Shown: positions 23,306 through 31,333 of the stretch, piece after piece
Numbering within the stretch: the stretch's first letter is position 1
Layout of the letters: every line of letters starts with the position of its first letter
Assembly: GCA_016935485.1 (NCBI GenBank)
Contig: JAFGQW010000257.1
Coordinates: 1-35,227, forward strand
Length of the DNA: 35,227 nucleotides
Origin: Planctomycetota bacterium
GTDB taxonomy: Bacteria > Planctomycetota > JAFGQW01
Reading direction: 5' to 3'
The notes under the pieces: generated by a model
Told to the model about the DNA's origin: nothing
The model's database searches: none
The model's input: the letters and a program-made list of their open reading frames with translations, nothing else
Translations under genes and position numbers: made by a program

Positions 23306-24439
23306 ATGGACTTCGATGACTTCTTGCGCTGGCTTGCCGCAAAGAACGGGGAGAAGTACGTCGTCCGGCTCATTCACGCCGCACTCACGCGGTGCAGGGG
23401 TGCAACGAAGCCGGACCTTTCCCTGGAGAAGTTCCTGGACTTCCACGGCCTGCGCCCGACGATGAACAAGGCGGTGAACTTCCGGGACAAGAAGATCCTC
23501 GACCACCGCAGGCTGGCGCAGGTGATCCGCCGGCTTCGCATGCACGGCTGGATGCTCAATGTCGAGGGGGAGAGCCGGTTCTCGCCGTGGGATACCTGGC
23601 AACCGGGCGCGCGGGTGGCGGTCGTCGTCGGCGGCAAGGAAGCCCACATCACGCAAGGCAATCACAGCTTCCGCCGCAAGGTGCTCGGCATCCGCGATGC
23701 CGAAGCCTACGCGCAGCTGCTCACGATCCTGCGCGAGGACGCCGAGATCGAGTTCCAGTCCGATCTGTACTTCAGCGACGCCGACCTCCCGCCGGCCGAG
23801 GCGCAGGCGATGCTGGACAACCTCTGCCGGCAGCCGCGCATCGGGGCCATCGTCGTGCTCGGCAGTCCGCTGGTGAACTCGCTCACGGACCCGCTCGCGC
23901 GGCTCATCTTCGACGATATCGGCGCGGACGAGCTGCCGGCGCGTTTCCGGTGGTCCTTCGACCTCGGCCATCCGGAGCCGTTTCTCTGGGAGCCGGAGTC
24001 GTGCCGTCCGGGGGAAGAGGGCATCCGGCTGCGGGGCAGCCGCAAGACGACGCTTCCTCGGATGCGGGACGAGGCGGTGCTCGAGCGGCTCCAGCGCGCG
24101 CGGCGGATGGGGACCTTCCCGGACTGTGGTCTCCTCGCCATCTCGACGCGGCACGAGAAGCTGCTGATCCTGTGCGCAGGGCACGGGGGCTGCGGCACCA
24201 TGGCCGCCGTGCTCGCGCTGGCGCGCGTGATGGTGATCGAGCGCAGCCTCCTCGCGGACGCCGGGCCGGCGATGCCGTGCGGCCGGATCTTCGAGCCGCT
24301 GGTGGTCAAGCGGCGCAAGCGCTCGCGGGAGGCGGTGGACGACTTCTACATCGGCGAGCGGGACTGGAGCTTCTACTGGGCCGAGGAGGACGAGGACGAG
24401 GGAGACGGCGCCGCGGTCGGCGGCGCCCGCAAGCCCTGA
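23306..24439 (+). CDS. Protein of unknown function divergent from the conjugation operon
   Basis: This 377-residue soluble protein belongs to no family I recognise. The N-terminal about 90 residues are helical and basic (ILDHRRLAQVIRRLRMHGW) and could be a winged-helix-like domain. A central alpha/beta region follows with VAVVVGGKEAHITQGN and later IGAIVVLGSPLVNSL, which look like Rossmann-type strand-loop elements. A third part has LLAISTRHEKLLILCAGHGGCGT, a glycine-rich loop after a hydrophobic strand, reminiscent of nucleotide or ligand binding. The tail is acidic (EEDEDEGDG). The ATG at 23306 has GGTGGGAG at ten bases; a GTG at 23291 would add five residues. Sharing a regulatory region and palindrome with the operon, it may be its regulator, sensor or effector; this is inference. 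Confidence 0.85.
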   Translation: MDFDDFLRWLAAKNGEKYVVRLIHAALTRCRGATKPDLSLEKFLDFHGLRPTMNKAVNFRDKKILDHRRLAQVIRRLRMHGWMLNVEGESRFSPWDTWQPGARVAVVVGGKEAHITQGNHSFRRKVLGIRDAEAYAQLLTILREDAEIEFQSDLYFSDADLPPAEAQAMLDNLCRQPRIGAIVVLGSPLVNSLTDPLARLIFDDIGADELPARFRWSFDLGHPEPFLWEPESCRPGEEGIRLRGSRKTTLPRMRDEAVLERLQRARRMGTFPDCGLLAISTRHEKLLILCAGHGGCGTMAAVLALARVMVIERSLLADAGPAMPCGRIFEPLVVKRRKRSREAVDDFYIGERDWSFYWAEEDEDEGDGAAVGGARKP

Positions 24440-24492
24440 CCCGTCCGGACGGCGCGCCGGGGCGATTCCGCGCGGCGCGCCGGGCTGACCCG

Positions 24493-24522
24493 TTGCGGGT
24501 CGGCGGGCCGCGCGGTGATAAT
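24493..24522 (+). promoter_or_regulatory. Probable sigma70-type promoter with overlapping palindrome
   Basis: TTGCGG (24493-24498) and GATAAT (24517-24522) are 18 bases apart, upstream of the secreted beta-propeller-like gene. The -35 lies inside the perfect inverted repeat GACCCG-TTG-CGGGTC (24486-24500), so a repressor or hairpin could act there. Confidence 0.55.
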
Positions 24523-24595
24523 GAGCGCATGGCAGCATCCCCGGGGTTCCCGCGGGGCCGCCGGTTCCTCCCCAGGATAAGGAAAGGAAGCACCC

Positions 24596-25999
24596 ATGAT
24601 GACGCGCACCACGATCGCCCTCGCGCTCGTGCTCGCCCTGGCGGCCGCCGTGCTGCCCGCCGGCGAGCGGATCCTGATCTCCAACCAGAATGGCGATCGG
24701 GCCGAGCTCATCGAGCTCGCCACCCTGAAGTCGCTCGCGGTCACGGCCGTCGGCCGGCAGCCGCTGACGGCCGCCGTGACCGGCGACCGCCGCTTCGGTC
24801 TGATCGCCTCGGTGGGCAACACGACCAACGCCGGCAGCATGAGCGTCCTCGATCTGGTCGCCGCCGGCATGCCGGTCGTGGCCACGGTCTCCCTGAACAG
24901 CCGCGCCTACGGCGTGGCGGCGACACCCAACAGCAAGCTCGCGCTGGTGACGCGCGTAACCACGACCGGGTCTGTGACCACGCCCGAGCTGCAGCTCGTG
25001 GACCTGACGACATCGCCGCCGCAGGACCTCGGCCAGCCGATCCCCATCCCCGCGGGCCGGAGCGCCTACGGCGTCGACATTTCCCCCGACGGCAAGATCG
25101 CCTACGTGATCGACTACTCGGGCGCCACGCTGACCGTCTTCGATCTCACGCAGTCGCCGCCCGTGGTCCTGGCCCAGCTTCCGACCAACCCCTCCGCGAT
25201 CTTCCTCAAACTCTCCAACGACGGCCGCCGGCTCGTGATCGCCTCCATCGCCACGCCGGCGCAAGTCGGCGTCTGGAACACCGAGCCCCTGGTGCCCACG
25301 AAGCTCGGCAACGTGGCGGTCGGCAGCAATCCGGGGGCCATCCCCTCCTTCGACCCGGGCAACCGCTTTGCCGTCGTCGTGGCCTCGGGCGGCCGCACGG
25401 CCCACACGATCAACACGCACACCTCGCTGCCCGTCGCGCTCGGAACCTCGGCGGCCTTCGGGAGCGATCTGCGCGGCGTGACGGTCACCACGGACGGCCT
25501 TGCCGCGTGGGCGGCCTGCCGGAGCACCAGCCGGCTGCACGAGCTCGATCTCAGTCTGCCGGCCCAGCCGCTGCTGACGGCCAGGACGGTCTCGGTGGCC
25601 TCCGGGCCCAACAGCGTGGTCGCCTTCGGCGAGGTGCACGCCCACGGCGTGCCGGCGATCGGGAGTGTCTACCCGATCCAGTTCTCCTCGCCCGCGGATG
25701 CGGGCCGGCCGTATCTTCTCGGCGCGTCCTTCGGGAGCCGGCCGGGTTTCCCGCTCGGTGCGCGGCGAGTGCCGCTGAACCCCGACGCGCTGTTCGGCCT
25801 GAGCCAGGTGAACCCGGCGATCTTCCAGCGCTTTGCCGGCGTGCTGGATGCGGGCGGACAGGCGGTTGCGGCGATCCGCATTCCCGCGGTGCCGGGCCTG
25901 CGTGGCCTGCCCTTCGTCGTCGCGGGCGTCGTGGTCGATCCCGCGTCCCCGCTCGGGATCGGGACCATCTCCAACGCCGAGGTGATCGTGCTCCAGTAA
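24596..25999 (+). CDS. Secreted beta-propeller-like protein
   Basis: This 467-residue protein starts with a clear signal peptide (IALALVLALAAAVLPAG) and continues with repeated four-strand blade-like segments. Examples are AYGVDISPDGKIAYVID, IFLKLSNDGRRLVIAS and LRGVTVTTDGLAAWAA, of the YVTN/SMP-30-like propeller type. The last about 110 residues form a separate module (IPAVPGLRGLPFVVAGVV...TISNAEVIVLQ) that recurs at the ends of two other secreted proteins in this window. The ATG at 24596 follows GGAAAGGAAG; the next codon is also ATG. No enzyme motif is visible. Such proteins probably bind ligands or contribute to the cell surface. Confidence 0.87.
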   Translation: MMTRTTIALALVLALAAAVLPAGERILISNQNGDRAELIELATLKSLAVTAVGRQPLTAAVTGDRRFGLIASVGNTTNAGSMSVLDLVAAGMPVVATVSLNSRAYGVAATPNSKLALVTRVTTTGSVTTPELQLVDLTTSPPQDLGQPIPIPAGRSAYGVDISPDGKIAYVIDYSGATLTVFDLTQSPPVVLAQLPTNPSAIFLKLSNDGRRLVIASIATPAQVGVWNTEPLVPTKLGNVAVGSNPGAIPSFDPGNRFAVVVASGGRTAHTINTHTSLPVALGTSAAFGSDLRGVTVTTDGLAAWAACRSTSRLHELDLSLPAQPLLTARTVSVASGPNSVVAFGEVHAHGVPAIGSVYPIQFSSPADAGRPYLLGASFGSRPGFPLGARRVPLNPDALFGLSQVNPAIFQRFAGVLDAGGQAVAAIRIPAVPGLRGLPFVVAGVVVDPASPLGIGTISNAEVIVLQ

Positions 26000-26001
26000 C
26001 G

Positions 26002-26020
26002 TAGCGCGGGCACCGCCCGC
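26002..26020. repeat. GCGGGC hairpin element, copy 2
   Basis: TAGCGCGGGC-ACC-GCCCGC directly follows the stop of the propeller gene and matches the 10207-10225 element except in the loop. It may serve as a weak transcript end or be a dispersed palindrome. Confidence 0.55.
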
Positions 26021-26137
26021 GGCGATCGGAGACGCCCGTCGATTCCGATAAATACGCGGGCGCGCGGGCCGGAGCGGCGGCCGTCATCGACCGCGCTCCG
26101 CGACGATGCCGGCCGGGCCCGGAAGGACGGCAGCAGC

Positions 26138-26755
26138 ATGGCGGGAAAGACGGGGTTCTGGCCGCGACAGCAAGCGCACGGCCGGAGTGACATCCCCCGG
26201 GACGCGGACGACAGCCTCCTGGCGGCCTTCGCCCGGGGCGATGGAGAGGCCTTCGGCACCCTCTTCCATCGCCACCGGGACTTCCTCGCCCGCCTGGCGC
26301 ACCTCCTGTGCGGCGACTTCGTCTGCGGCGAGGAGCTCGTGCGCCGCTCCATGGTCCGGGTGTTCCGGTCTCCGCGGTCGCACACCGCCGGTCTCTCGCT
26401 CCGGCTCGGCCTCATGCGGGAGCTGGTGCGGCACGTCCGGCGGCTCGAGCGCCGCCAGGGGCTCGCCCGGCTGTTCGGCCGCACCTGGACGCCGCGGGCC
26501 CATCGGATCCTCCCGGTGCACCGGCTCGAGATGCCCGCCCGGGGTCGGGAGGGCGCGCGCGGCCGCCGGATCGTGCAGTCGCTGGCCGCGCTGCCTCTCC
26601 CGCAACGGGAGGCCGTTGCGCTCTGCGATTTCGAGGGGCTCTCCTATGAAGAAGCCGCGGCGGTGCTGCGGCGGCGACCGCGCACCGTCGGGCTGCGCCT
26701 GGCCCGCGGTCGCCTCTACTTCAGCGCCGCGTTCCAGCGGTTCTCCAGGCGGTAG
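26138..26755 (+). CDS. ECF-type RNA polymerase sigma factor
   Basis: This 205-residue sigma70-family protein has only regions 2 and 4, the extracytoplasmic-function layout. Region 2 is at about 24-78 (DDSLLAAFARGDGEAFGTLF... EELVRRSMVRVFRS). Region 4 is at about 146-197, with the helix-turn-helix LSYEEAAAVLRRRPRTVGLRLARG. The linker (80-140) is unusually Arg-rich. It would direct RNA polymerase to a small regulon in response to an envelope or other signal. GGAAGGA lies about ten bases before the ATG. The anti-sigma-like gene begins three bases after its stop, the usual arrangement for a controlled ECF factor. Confidence 0.9.
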   Translation: MAGKTGFWPRQQAHGRSDIPRDADDSLLAAFARGDGEAFGTLFHRHRDFLARLAHLLCGDFVCGEELVRRSMVRVFRSPRSHTAGLSLRLGLMRELVRHVRRLERRQGLARLFGRTWTPRAHRILPVHRLEMPARGREGARGRRIVQSLAALPLPQREAVALCDFEGLSYEEAAAVLRRRPRTVGLRLARGRLYFSAAFQRFSRR

Positions 26756-26758
26756 GCC

Positions 26759-27178
26759 ATGCGCGTCGAGTGCGATCGGTTCGAGCGCTGGGCATCGCTC
26801 TTTCGCGACCACCGGTTGCCGGGCCGCGCCCGCACCGCCGTCGAGCGGCATCTGAGCTTCTGCCAGGCGTGCGCCGCCCGCTACCAGGCCTACACGGCCG
26901 CGCTCGACGGCGCCCGCATGGAGCCGGCGTCTTCCAGCCTGATTCCCGCCGACGTCACCCACGAGATCCCGGCCCGCCGCCCGGCCGAGGACCCGGCTTC
27001 CTGGCGGCATCGCGCCGGCAGCGTCGCGCTGTGGCTGTTCAGCGCGGCGGTGCTGCTGGTGCTGCTGGCCGCGGCGTTCCTGCTCGGCCATCGCGCAGGC
27101 ACCCGGGCCGCCCGCCCGGATTCCGCGCCGACCACGGCCGTGGACGCGCCCGGCGAGCGGTTCGCTGCCCCCCGGTGA
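26759..27178 (+). CDS. Zinc-finger anti-sigma factor, single-pass membrane protein
   Basis: This 139-residue protein has an N-terminal ZAS-type motif H31-x3-C35-x2-C38 (HLSFCQAC), a linker, one transmembrane helix (about 88-110, ALWLFSAAVLLVLLAAAFLL) and a short Ala/Pro/Arg tail outside. ZAS proteins hold ECF sigma factors inactive at the membrane. The adjacent sigma gene, three bases upstream, is the expected partner. The periplasmic part is only about 29 residues, so any signal sensing is probably indirect or in the cytoplasmic domain. AGGCGG precedes the ATG. Confidence 0.87.
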   Translation: MRVECDRFERWASLFRDHRLPGRARTAVERHLSFCQACAARYQAYTAALDGARMEPASSSLIPADVTHEIPARRPAEDPASWRHRAGSVALWLFSAAVLLVLLAAAFLLGHRAGTRAARPDSAPTTAVDAPGERFAAPR

Positions 27179-27216
27179 ACGGCCGGCTGCCGCCTTCCCC
27201 GGACGGCGATCTTGAC

Positions 27217-27222
27217 TATAAT
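27217..27222 (+). promoter_or_regulatory. -10 box (TATAAT) upstream of secreted protein gene
   Basis: An exact TATAAT stands 31 bases before the GTG start at 27253. The region 17 bases upstream (CTTCCC) is not a consensus -35, so the promoter may need an activator. Confidence 0.5.
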
Positions 27223-27252
27223 CGGGCACCCCATCCGCTCGAGGAGAATGGC

Positions 27253-28512
27253 GTGCGCTGCCCCTTCCCGGTCCTTTCCCGGCTTGCCGGCGCGGCTTTC
27301 CTGCTCGCCGCCGGCACGCTGCTGGGCGGCGCGCCCTCCGCGCAGGGGCAGCCGCGGACCGGGGATCTCCTCGTGGCGGCTGCCGATTCCTTTCTCCGGG
27401 GCCAGGTCCTGGTGATCCAACCGGGCGGCGGCGTCTGGACGCTTGCGCGGTTCGACGGCGCCTTTCCCTCGTGCGTGGCCATGGCCGGCGACAATCGTGG
27501 CGTTCTCGCCGCGCTGGCCGCGGCGCCCTACACCGTGACCGAGATTGCGCCGGGCGGCGCGATCACCTCGCTCCTGGCGGCTGGCGAGCTCGTGCTCGAC
27601 CTCGACCTCGACGATCGCGGCCGGCTGCTCGCCGTTGCCGGGCAGCAGGAAGAGCGTCTCCTTGCTCTCGACCTCGACGCGCTCACGGTCGAGACGCTCC
27701 GCCGCGCGCAAGACGTGCCCGGCGCCGGCGCCCCGGAACTGGACTCCGGGGCCTGGCTGATCGCCCGCCGCGATCCGCCGCCCTGCGCGCTCGTCCGGTT
27801 CGATCCGATCCTGCGGGCCGCGACCACGGTCGTGGCCGACCTCGGCGGCATTCCCGCCGCCATGGCGTCCGACCCGAGCTCGGGCGGCGTGCTGGTCGCG
27901 CTGGCGGGACCTTCCGGGTGCGTGCTCGGCGTCACGCCCGGCGGCGCCGTCAGCACGCTGTTCGCCGCGTCGTTCGTGACCGGAGTGGAGACCGACCCCG
28001 AGGGGATGATCTGGCTCGTGAGCCATCGGGGAGCGTCCGGGCAGGCGAGCCGGCACGACCGGGCGGGGCGGACGATCCGGACGATCCCGTTCGTCGCGCT
28101 GCTGGGGTCGACCGGGCTGGAGATCTACGGCCGTCGTCCGCTGCGGGGCAGCGGATCGGCGCGGCGCGCCACGACCTACGCTCTTGAGCTCGATCTGCCC
28201 GACGGCGCGGCCGCGGGGCAGCCGTTCGTCCTGGCGGCGGCGCTCGGTGCCCGGCCGCCCATCCGGTTCGGACCGGCTGGCGTGCTCCACCTCCGCGTGG
28301 ACGATCTGCTGGTGGCGAGCATCGAGGGGAGGCTGCCGCTCTTCACGGGTTTCCAGGGGCGGCTCGATGCGCGTTCGAGTGCCGCGGCAAGCGTTGCGCT
28401 GCCGCCCGGATCGGCCGGCATCCGGCTGTTCTTCTCCGGCGTCCGGCTGGATGTCGCCCATCCGGGTGGGATCGCTTCAGTCTTCAATCCCTGGGGAGTG
28501 ACGATTCGTTGA
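27253..28512 (+). CDS. Secreted beta-propeller-like protein with shared C-terminal module
   Basis: The protein has 419 residues. GTG at 27253 is the start because GAGGAG lies six bases before it; the ATG at 27248 is out of frame. The signal peptide is LAGAAFLLAAGTLLGGAPSAQG. The mature part carries repeated segments such as VLVIQPGGGVWTLARFDG, LDLDDRGRLLAVAG and VLGVTPGGAVSTLF, the pattern of NHL/SMP-30-like propeller blades. The last about 125 residues (YALELDLPDGAAAGQPFVLA... SVFNPWGVTIR) resemble the ends of the proteins at 24596-25999 and 31334-34378. No catalytic residues are evident. It follows the sigma/anti-sigma pair and may belong to its regulon, which is a guess. Confidence 0.85.
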   Translation: MRCPFPVLSRLAGAAFLLAAGTLLGGAPSAQGQPRTGDLLVAAADSFLRGQVLVIQPGGGVWTLARFDGAFPSCVAMAGDNRGVLAALAAAPYTVTEIAPGGAITSLLAAGELVLDLDLDDRGRLLAVAGQQEERLLALDLDALTVETLRRAQDVPGAGAPELDSGAWLIARRDPPPCALVRFDPILRAATTVVADLGGIPAAMASDPSSGGVLVALAGPSGCVLGVTPGGAVSTLFAASFVTGVETDPEGMIWLVSHRGASGQASRHDRAGRTIRTIPFVALLGSTGLEIYGRRPLRGSGSARRATTYALELDLPDGAAAGQPFVLAAALGARPPIRFGPAGVLHLRVDDLLVASIEGRLPLFTGFQGRLDARSSAAASVALPPGSAGIRLFFSGVRLDVAHPGGIASVFNPWGVTIR

Positions 28513-28588
28513 GCCCGTCCGCGCACGGCGCCCGGGGCTTCCCCGGGGCGGCAATCCGGGCTCGCGGGCGGGCCGGAGATGCGCAAGG

Positions 28589-30322
28589 ATGGAAGAGCGC
28601 TTCCCGCGCGGTCTGCTGATCGCCATCGTGGCCGCGACGCTCGTGATCATGGTCATCGGAGCGATCGGCCTCTGGGAGGACGAGATCCCGGACGTGACGG
28701 GGGCCGAGCCCGGCGCTCCGAGCCCGGGCACAAGCGACGCGGCGAAGCCCGAGCTCTCCGGCAGAGAGCGGGCGGCGGACGGCACGGACCCGGCGGCAGG
28801 GCTCAAGCCCGCACCCGCGCCGGCCGATCTCGTCGTGACCTGGGAGCTCATCGAGCCGGAGGTTGCGCCTGCCGCTGCCGCGGGGCGGGAAACGCCGCTT
28901 GCCCATCGACTCCCGCTGGTGCCGTTGCCCGAGGTGCAAGGCCGCCTCCGGGTGTTGACCGACCGGACGGACGGCGGCGTCACGGGGGCCCGCGTCGTGC
29001 ATGGGGCTCCGCTCGAGTTCCGGATGACCCAGGATCCCGCGGAGCCGACCGTGACGGAAGTCGAGTACCGGGGGCTCGGCCGGCACCTTCGGGTCGTCAA
29101 TCTGGCCACCGCGTCCGGCGCGCAGATCCAACGCCTGCTCCGTCCGCGGGTGTCCGGTGCCGCCCCGGAGGAGATCGTCGTGTCGCGAGCCGGGGTGCTC
29201 GAGGGCGCGGTGGTCGACGCCGATTCCACCCCGGTCGGCGGTGCGCGCGTCGAGATCGGCGCCGCCGCCGTGACCACGGACCCGGGCGGCCGTTTCCGGC
29301 TCGCCGGGGTCCGCGGCCGCCAGCTGCTGGTCTACGTGACCGCGCCGGGCTTCGTGCCGCACCGCGAGGTGATCGAGCCGCCCGGCGGGTTCGGGGCGCC
29401 GGCTTCGCCCCCCGCGACGGCGACGCTGCGGCTCGTGCGCGCCGTGCAGCTCGTCGTGGAGCTGCAGGTCGGCGGCGGTCAGGACGTGCCGTCCGGCGGC
29501 GTCTTCCACCTGATTCCTTTCGGCCACCAGCTCGCGCCGAGCACGCTCGCGGTGGAGAAGCTGGGCCCGATCCGGGCGTCCGGGAGCACGTTCGTCGTCG
29601 ACTCGTTTCCGCCGGATCTCGTCCTGTGCCTGGTGGGCCTCCACCCGGAGCTCGAGCCGATCTGCCACCGGCTCGGCGCGGCCACGAGCGACGTGCGACT
29701 GACCGTCCGGGTGCAGCGGCGGCGCGAGTCGGCGGGCACGGTCCGGCGGGCCGATACCGGCGAGCCGGTGGCGAGTTGCGAGGTCGAAACCTCGCTGGAC
29801 GGACTGACCGCGGGGGACTACCTCGGTGCGACCGGCAGGATTCCCACCGGCCACGAGCCCGGGAACTTCCCGCTGCCGGTGCTCGACGCACCGCTCGTGG
29901 AAACGGCGCTCGACGGCAAGGGCGGGTTCCGGCTCCGCTACACCGGGGGACTCGAGGCGGATCTGGCGGTGCGCTTTCACGGGCCGGGGCTGACGAGCCG
30001 GACGGTCAGCCGCGCCTCGCTGGAGCCGGAGCTCGACGTTCATCTCTCGCCGCCGGGAGCGCCGCCGGTGGCGACGGCGCGGCTCGAGCTCGAGGTCACA
30101 CTGGCGGGCCTGCCCGAGATTCGCTCGGTCCGGTGTCGCGGGCTCGAGCTCTCCCGTCGCCATGACGGCGGGCGGGGTCGCGTCGTGCTGGACCTGGAGG
30201 GCGCTGCGCCGGGGCAGTGCCGCCTCGTGGTGGAGGCGGCGGGCTACGAGAGCGCCCAGCGAACGCTCAGCCTCACGGCGGGCTCGAGCCGCCAGATCTC
30301 GGCCTTCCTGTCCCGGCGTTGA
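28589..30322 (+). CDS. Membrane-anchored carboxypeptidase-regulatory-like (beta-sandwich) protein
   Basis: This 577-residue protein has one N-terminal transmembrane anchor (LLIAIVAATLVIMVIGAIGL, about 9-28) and no clear signal-peptidase site, so it is likely tethered with its bulk outside. A Pro/Ala-rich linker leads to beta-sandwich repeats of the carboxypeptidase-regulatory type. The clearest, at about 205-260, reads GVLEGAVVDADSTPVGGARVEI and TTDPGGRFRLAGVRGRQLLVYVTAPGFVP. Later similar repeats are more diverged (AGTVRRADTGEPVASCEVET; VVEAAGYESAQRTLSL). These domains are structural or binding modules. GGAG lies about ten bases before the ATG. Function unknown. Confidence 0.85.
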   Translation: MEERFPRGLLIAIVAATLVIMVIGAIGLWEDEIPDVTGAEPGAPSPGTSDAAKPELSGRERAADGTDPAAGLKPAPAPADLVVTWELIEPEVAPAAAAGRETPLAHRLPLVPLPEVQGRLRVLTDRTDGGVTGARVVHGAPLEFRMTQDPAEPTVTEVEYRGLGRHLRVVNLATASGAQIQRLLRPRVSGAAPEEIVVSRAGVLEGAVVDADSTPVGGARVEIGAAAVTTDPGGRFRLAGVRGRQLLVYVTAPGFVPHREVIEPPGGFGAPASPPATATLRLVRAVQLVVELQVGGGQDVPSGGVFHLIPFGHQLAPSTLAVEKLGPIRASGSTFVVDSFPPDLVLCLVGLHPELEPICHRLGAATSDVRLTVRVQRRRESAGTVRRADTGEPVASCEVETSLDGLTAGDYLGATGRIPTGHEPGNFPLPVLDAPLVETALDGKGGFRLRYTGGLEADLAVRFHGPGLTSRTVSRASLEPELDVHLSPPGAPPVATARLELEVTLAGLPEIRSVRCRGLELSRRHDGGRGRVVLDLEGAAPGQCRLVVEAAGYESAQRTLSLTAGSSRQISAFLSRR

Positions 30323-30499
30323 GGCTCGTCCAGGGTGCGGCGCGCCCGGGCGCTGCGCGCGCGGGGGGGGCGTCCGGACGCGCAGACCGGCCGGCGCGAG
30401 ATAAATTCAGCAGAAAAGAAATATTTTAACGACTTGCAGAGATTGGACTTGGGCGCCGTCGCGGAGGATCCGGATTGCGGAGCCGCGCCTCCCGAATTA

Positions 30500-30517
30500 G
30501 GATGCAGAGGCGCATCC
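30500..30517. promoter_or_regulatory. Inverted repeat upstream of the Rrf2 regulator gene
   Basis: GGATGC-AGAGGC-GCATCC is an 18-base perfect inverted repeat 47 bases before the regulator's ATG. Rrf2 proteins often autoregulate through such dyads. An AT-rich island (30401-30440, with ATATTTTAA) just upstream probably holds the promoter. Confidence 0.4.
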
Positions 30518-30563
30518 GCTCCTGACAATCCGAGATAAGCACCCTGCAGATGGGGTCAAGCCC

Positions 30564-31034
30564 ATGTTCGACCTCAGCAGTCAGTATGCCCTGCGGTCCA
30601 TGCTCTACCTGGCCGGGCTCGAGCCCGGCCGGCTCGTGCGGGCGCAGCTCCTCGCGGAGGAGCTGTCGCTTCCGGGCCCTTTTCTCGCCAAGATCCTCCA
30701 GCAGCTGGTGCGAAGGGGCCTCATTCGCTCGCGCAAGGGCCCATCGGGCGGCTTCGCGCTGGCGCGAAGACCCGAGGAGATCAGCCTCTACGAGGTGTTC
30801 TCCGCCTTCCAGAAAATACGGCGGCACGAGAACTGCGTCCTGGGCGAGGCCGACTGCACGGACGAGAACCCGTGTGCCTTGCACGGCTTCTGGAACGAGT
30901 TCCGGCAGCGCTTCGTCGAGACCCTGCGCGCCATGAGCCTGGCCGATGTGATGGCGCACGAGAGCCGACGCCTCGCCGCCCAGGAGCGCCGAACCGCCGC
31001 CGGGCCCACCGCGGCGGCCGAGCAGCCCGGCTAG
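30564..31034 (+). CDS. Rrf2-family transcriptional regulator with Fe-S-type cysteines
   Basis: This 156-residue winged-helix regulator of the IscR/NsrR/RsrR family has the N-terminal SSQYALRSMLYLA, the recognition region LPGPFLAKILQQLVRRGLIRSRKG and the wing GGFALARRP. Three cysteines, C91-x6-C98-x5-C104, match the cluster ligands of IscR and NsrR (IscR has C-x5-C-x5-C), so it probably senses iron-sulfur status, nitric oxide or redox. The spacing does not decide between them. The tail is Ala/Pro-rich. The ribosome site is weak (ATGGGG). An operator-like dyad lies upstream and another lies 3' in front of the metalloprotease gene. No iron-sulfur assembly genes are adjacent. Confidence 0.9.
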   Translation: MFDLSSQYALRSMLYLAGLEPGRLVRAQLLAEELSLPGPFLAKILQQLVRRGLIRSRKGPSGGFALARRPEEISLYEVFSAFQKIRRHENCVLGEADCTDENPCALHGFWNEFRQRFVETLRAMSLADVMAHESRRLAAQERRTAAGPTAAAEQPG

Positions 31035-31170
31035 GCCGACGACTGCGAAGGCCCTCAAGACGGCCGGCCGATGGACGATCATGGAGAGGTCTTCTCTTCA
31101 TGGGGATGCCGGCCCGAGGCGAGCTCCGGGGGCGCCGTCCGAGGGTCGCACGGGCCCGAAGTCGCGATAT

Positions 31171-31204
31171 TGTAATCAAAAAGTTACAGCGCAACCGGCC
31201 GGTT
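31171..31204. promoter_or_regulatory. Two operator-like dyads upstream of the metalloprotease gene
   Basis: TGTAA-TCAAAAAG-TTACA (31171-31188) and the perfect palindrome AACCGGCCGGTT (31193-31204) lie next to each other in the 299-base gap after the Rrf2 gene. Downstream, TTGCCA (31220-31225), 17 bases and TACCGT (31243-31248), or TATAGA at 31254-31259, could be promoter elements. Binding by the adjacent Rrf2 protein is possible but unproven. Confidence 0.4.
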
Positions 31205-31333
31205 CCACGGCGCGTTTCCTTGCCAGTTGCGCGTGGTTTTGCTACCGTAACTCTATAGAAAGAAGAACGCCCGCGGCAGATATCGGGGTTGGATCGCTTC
31301 CGCCACCCATTCCCGTGCGAAGGAGAGTATACC

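Noticed and set aside
28513-28560. A GC hairpin (CCCGGGG-CTT-CCCCGGG) after the 27253-28512 gene as a terminator
   Set aside because: No T tract follows it and the next gene starts soon after; it cannot be told from composition-driven palindromes.
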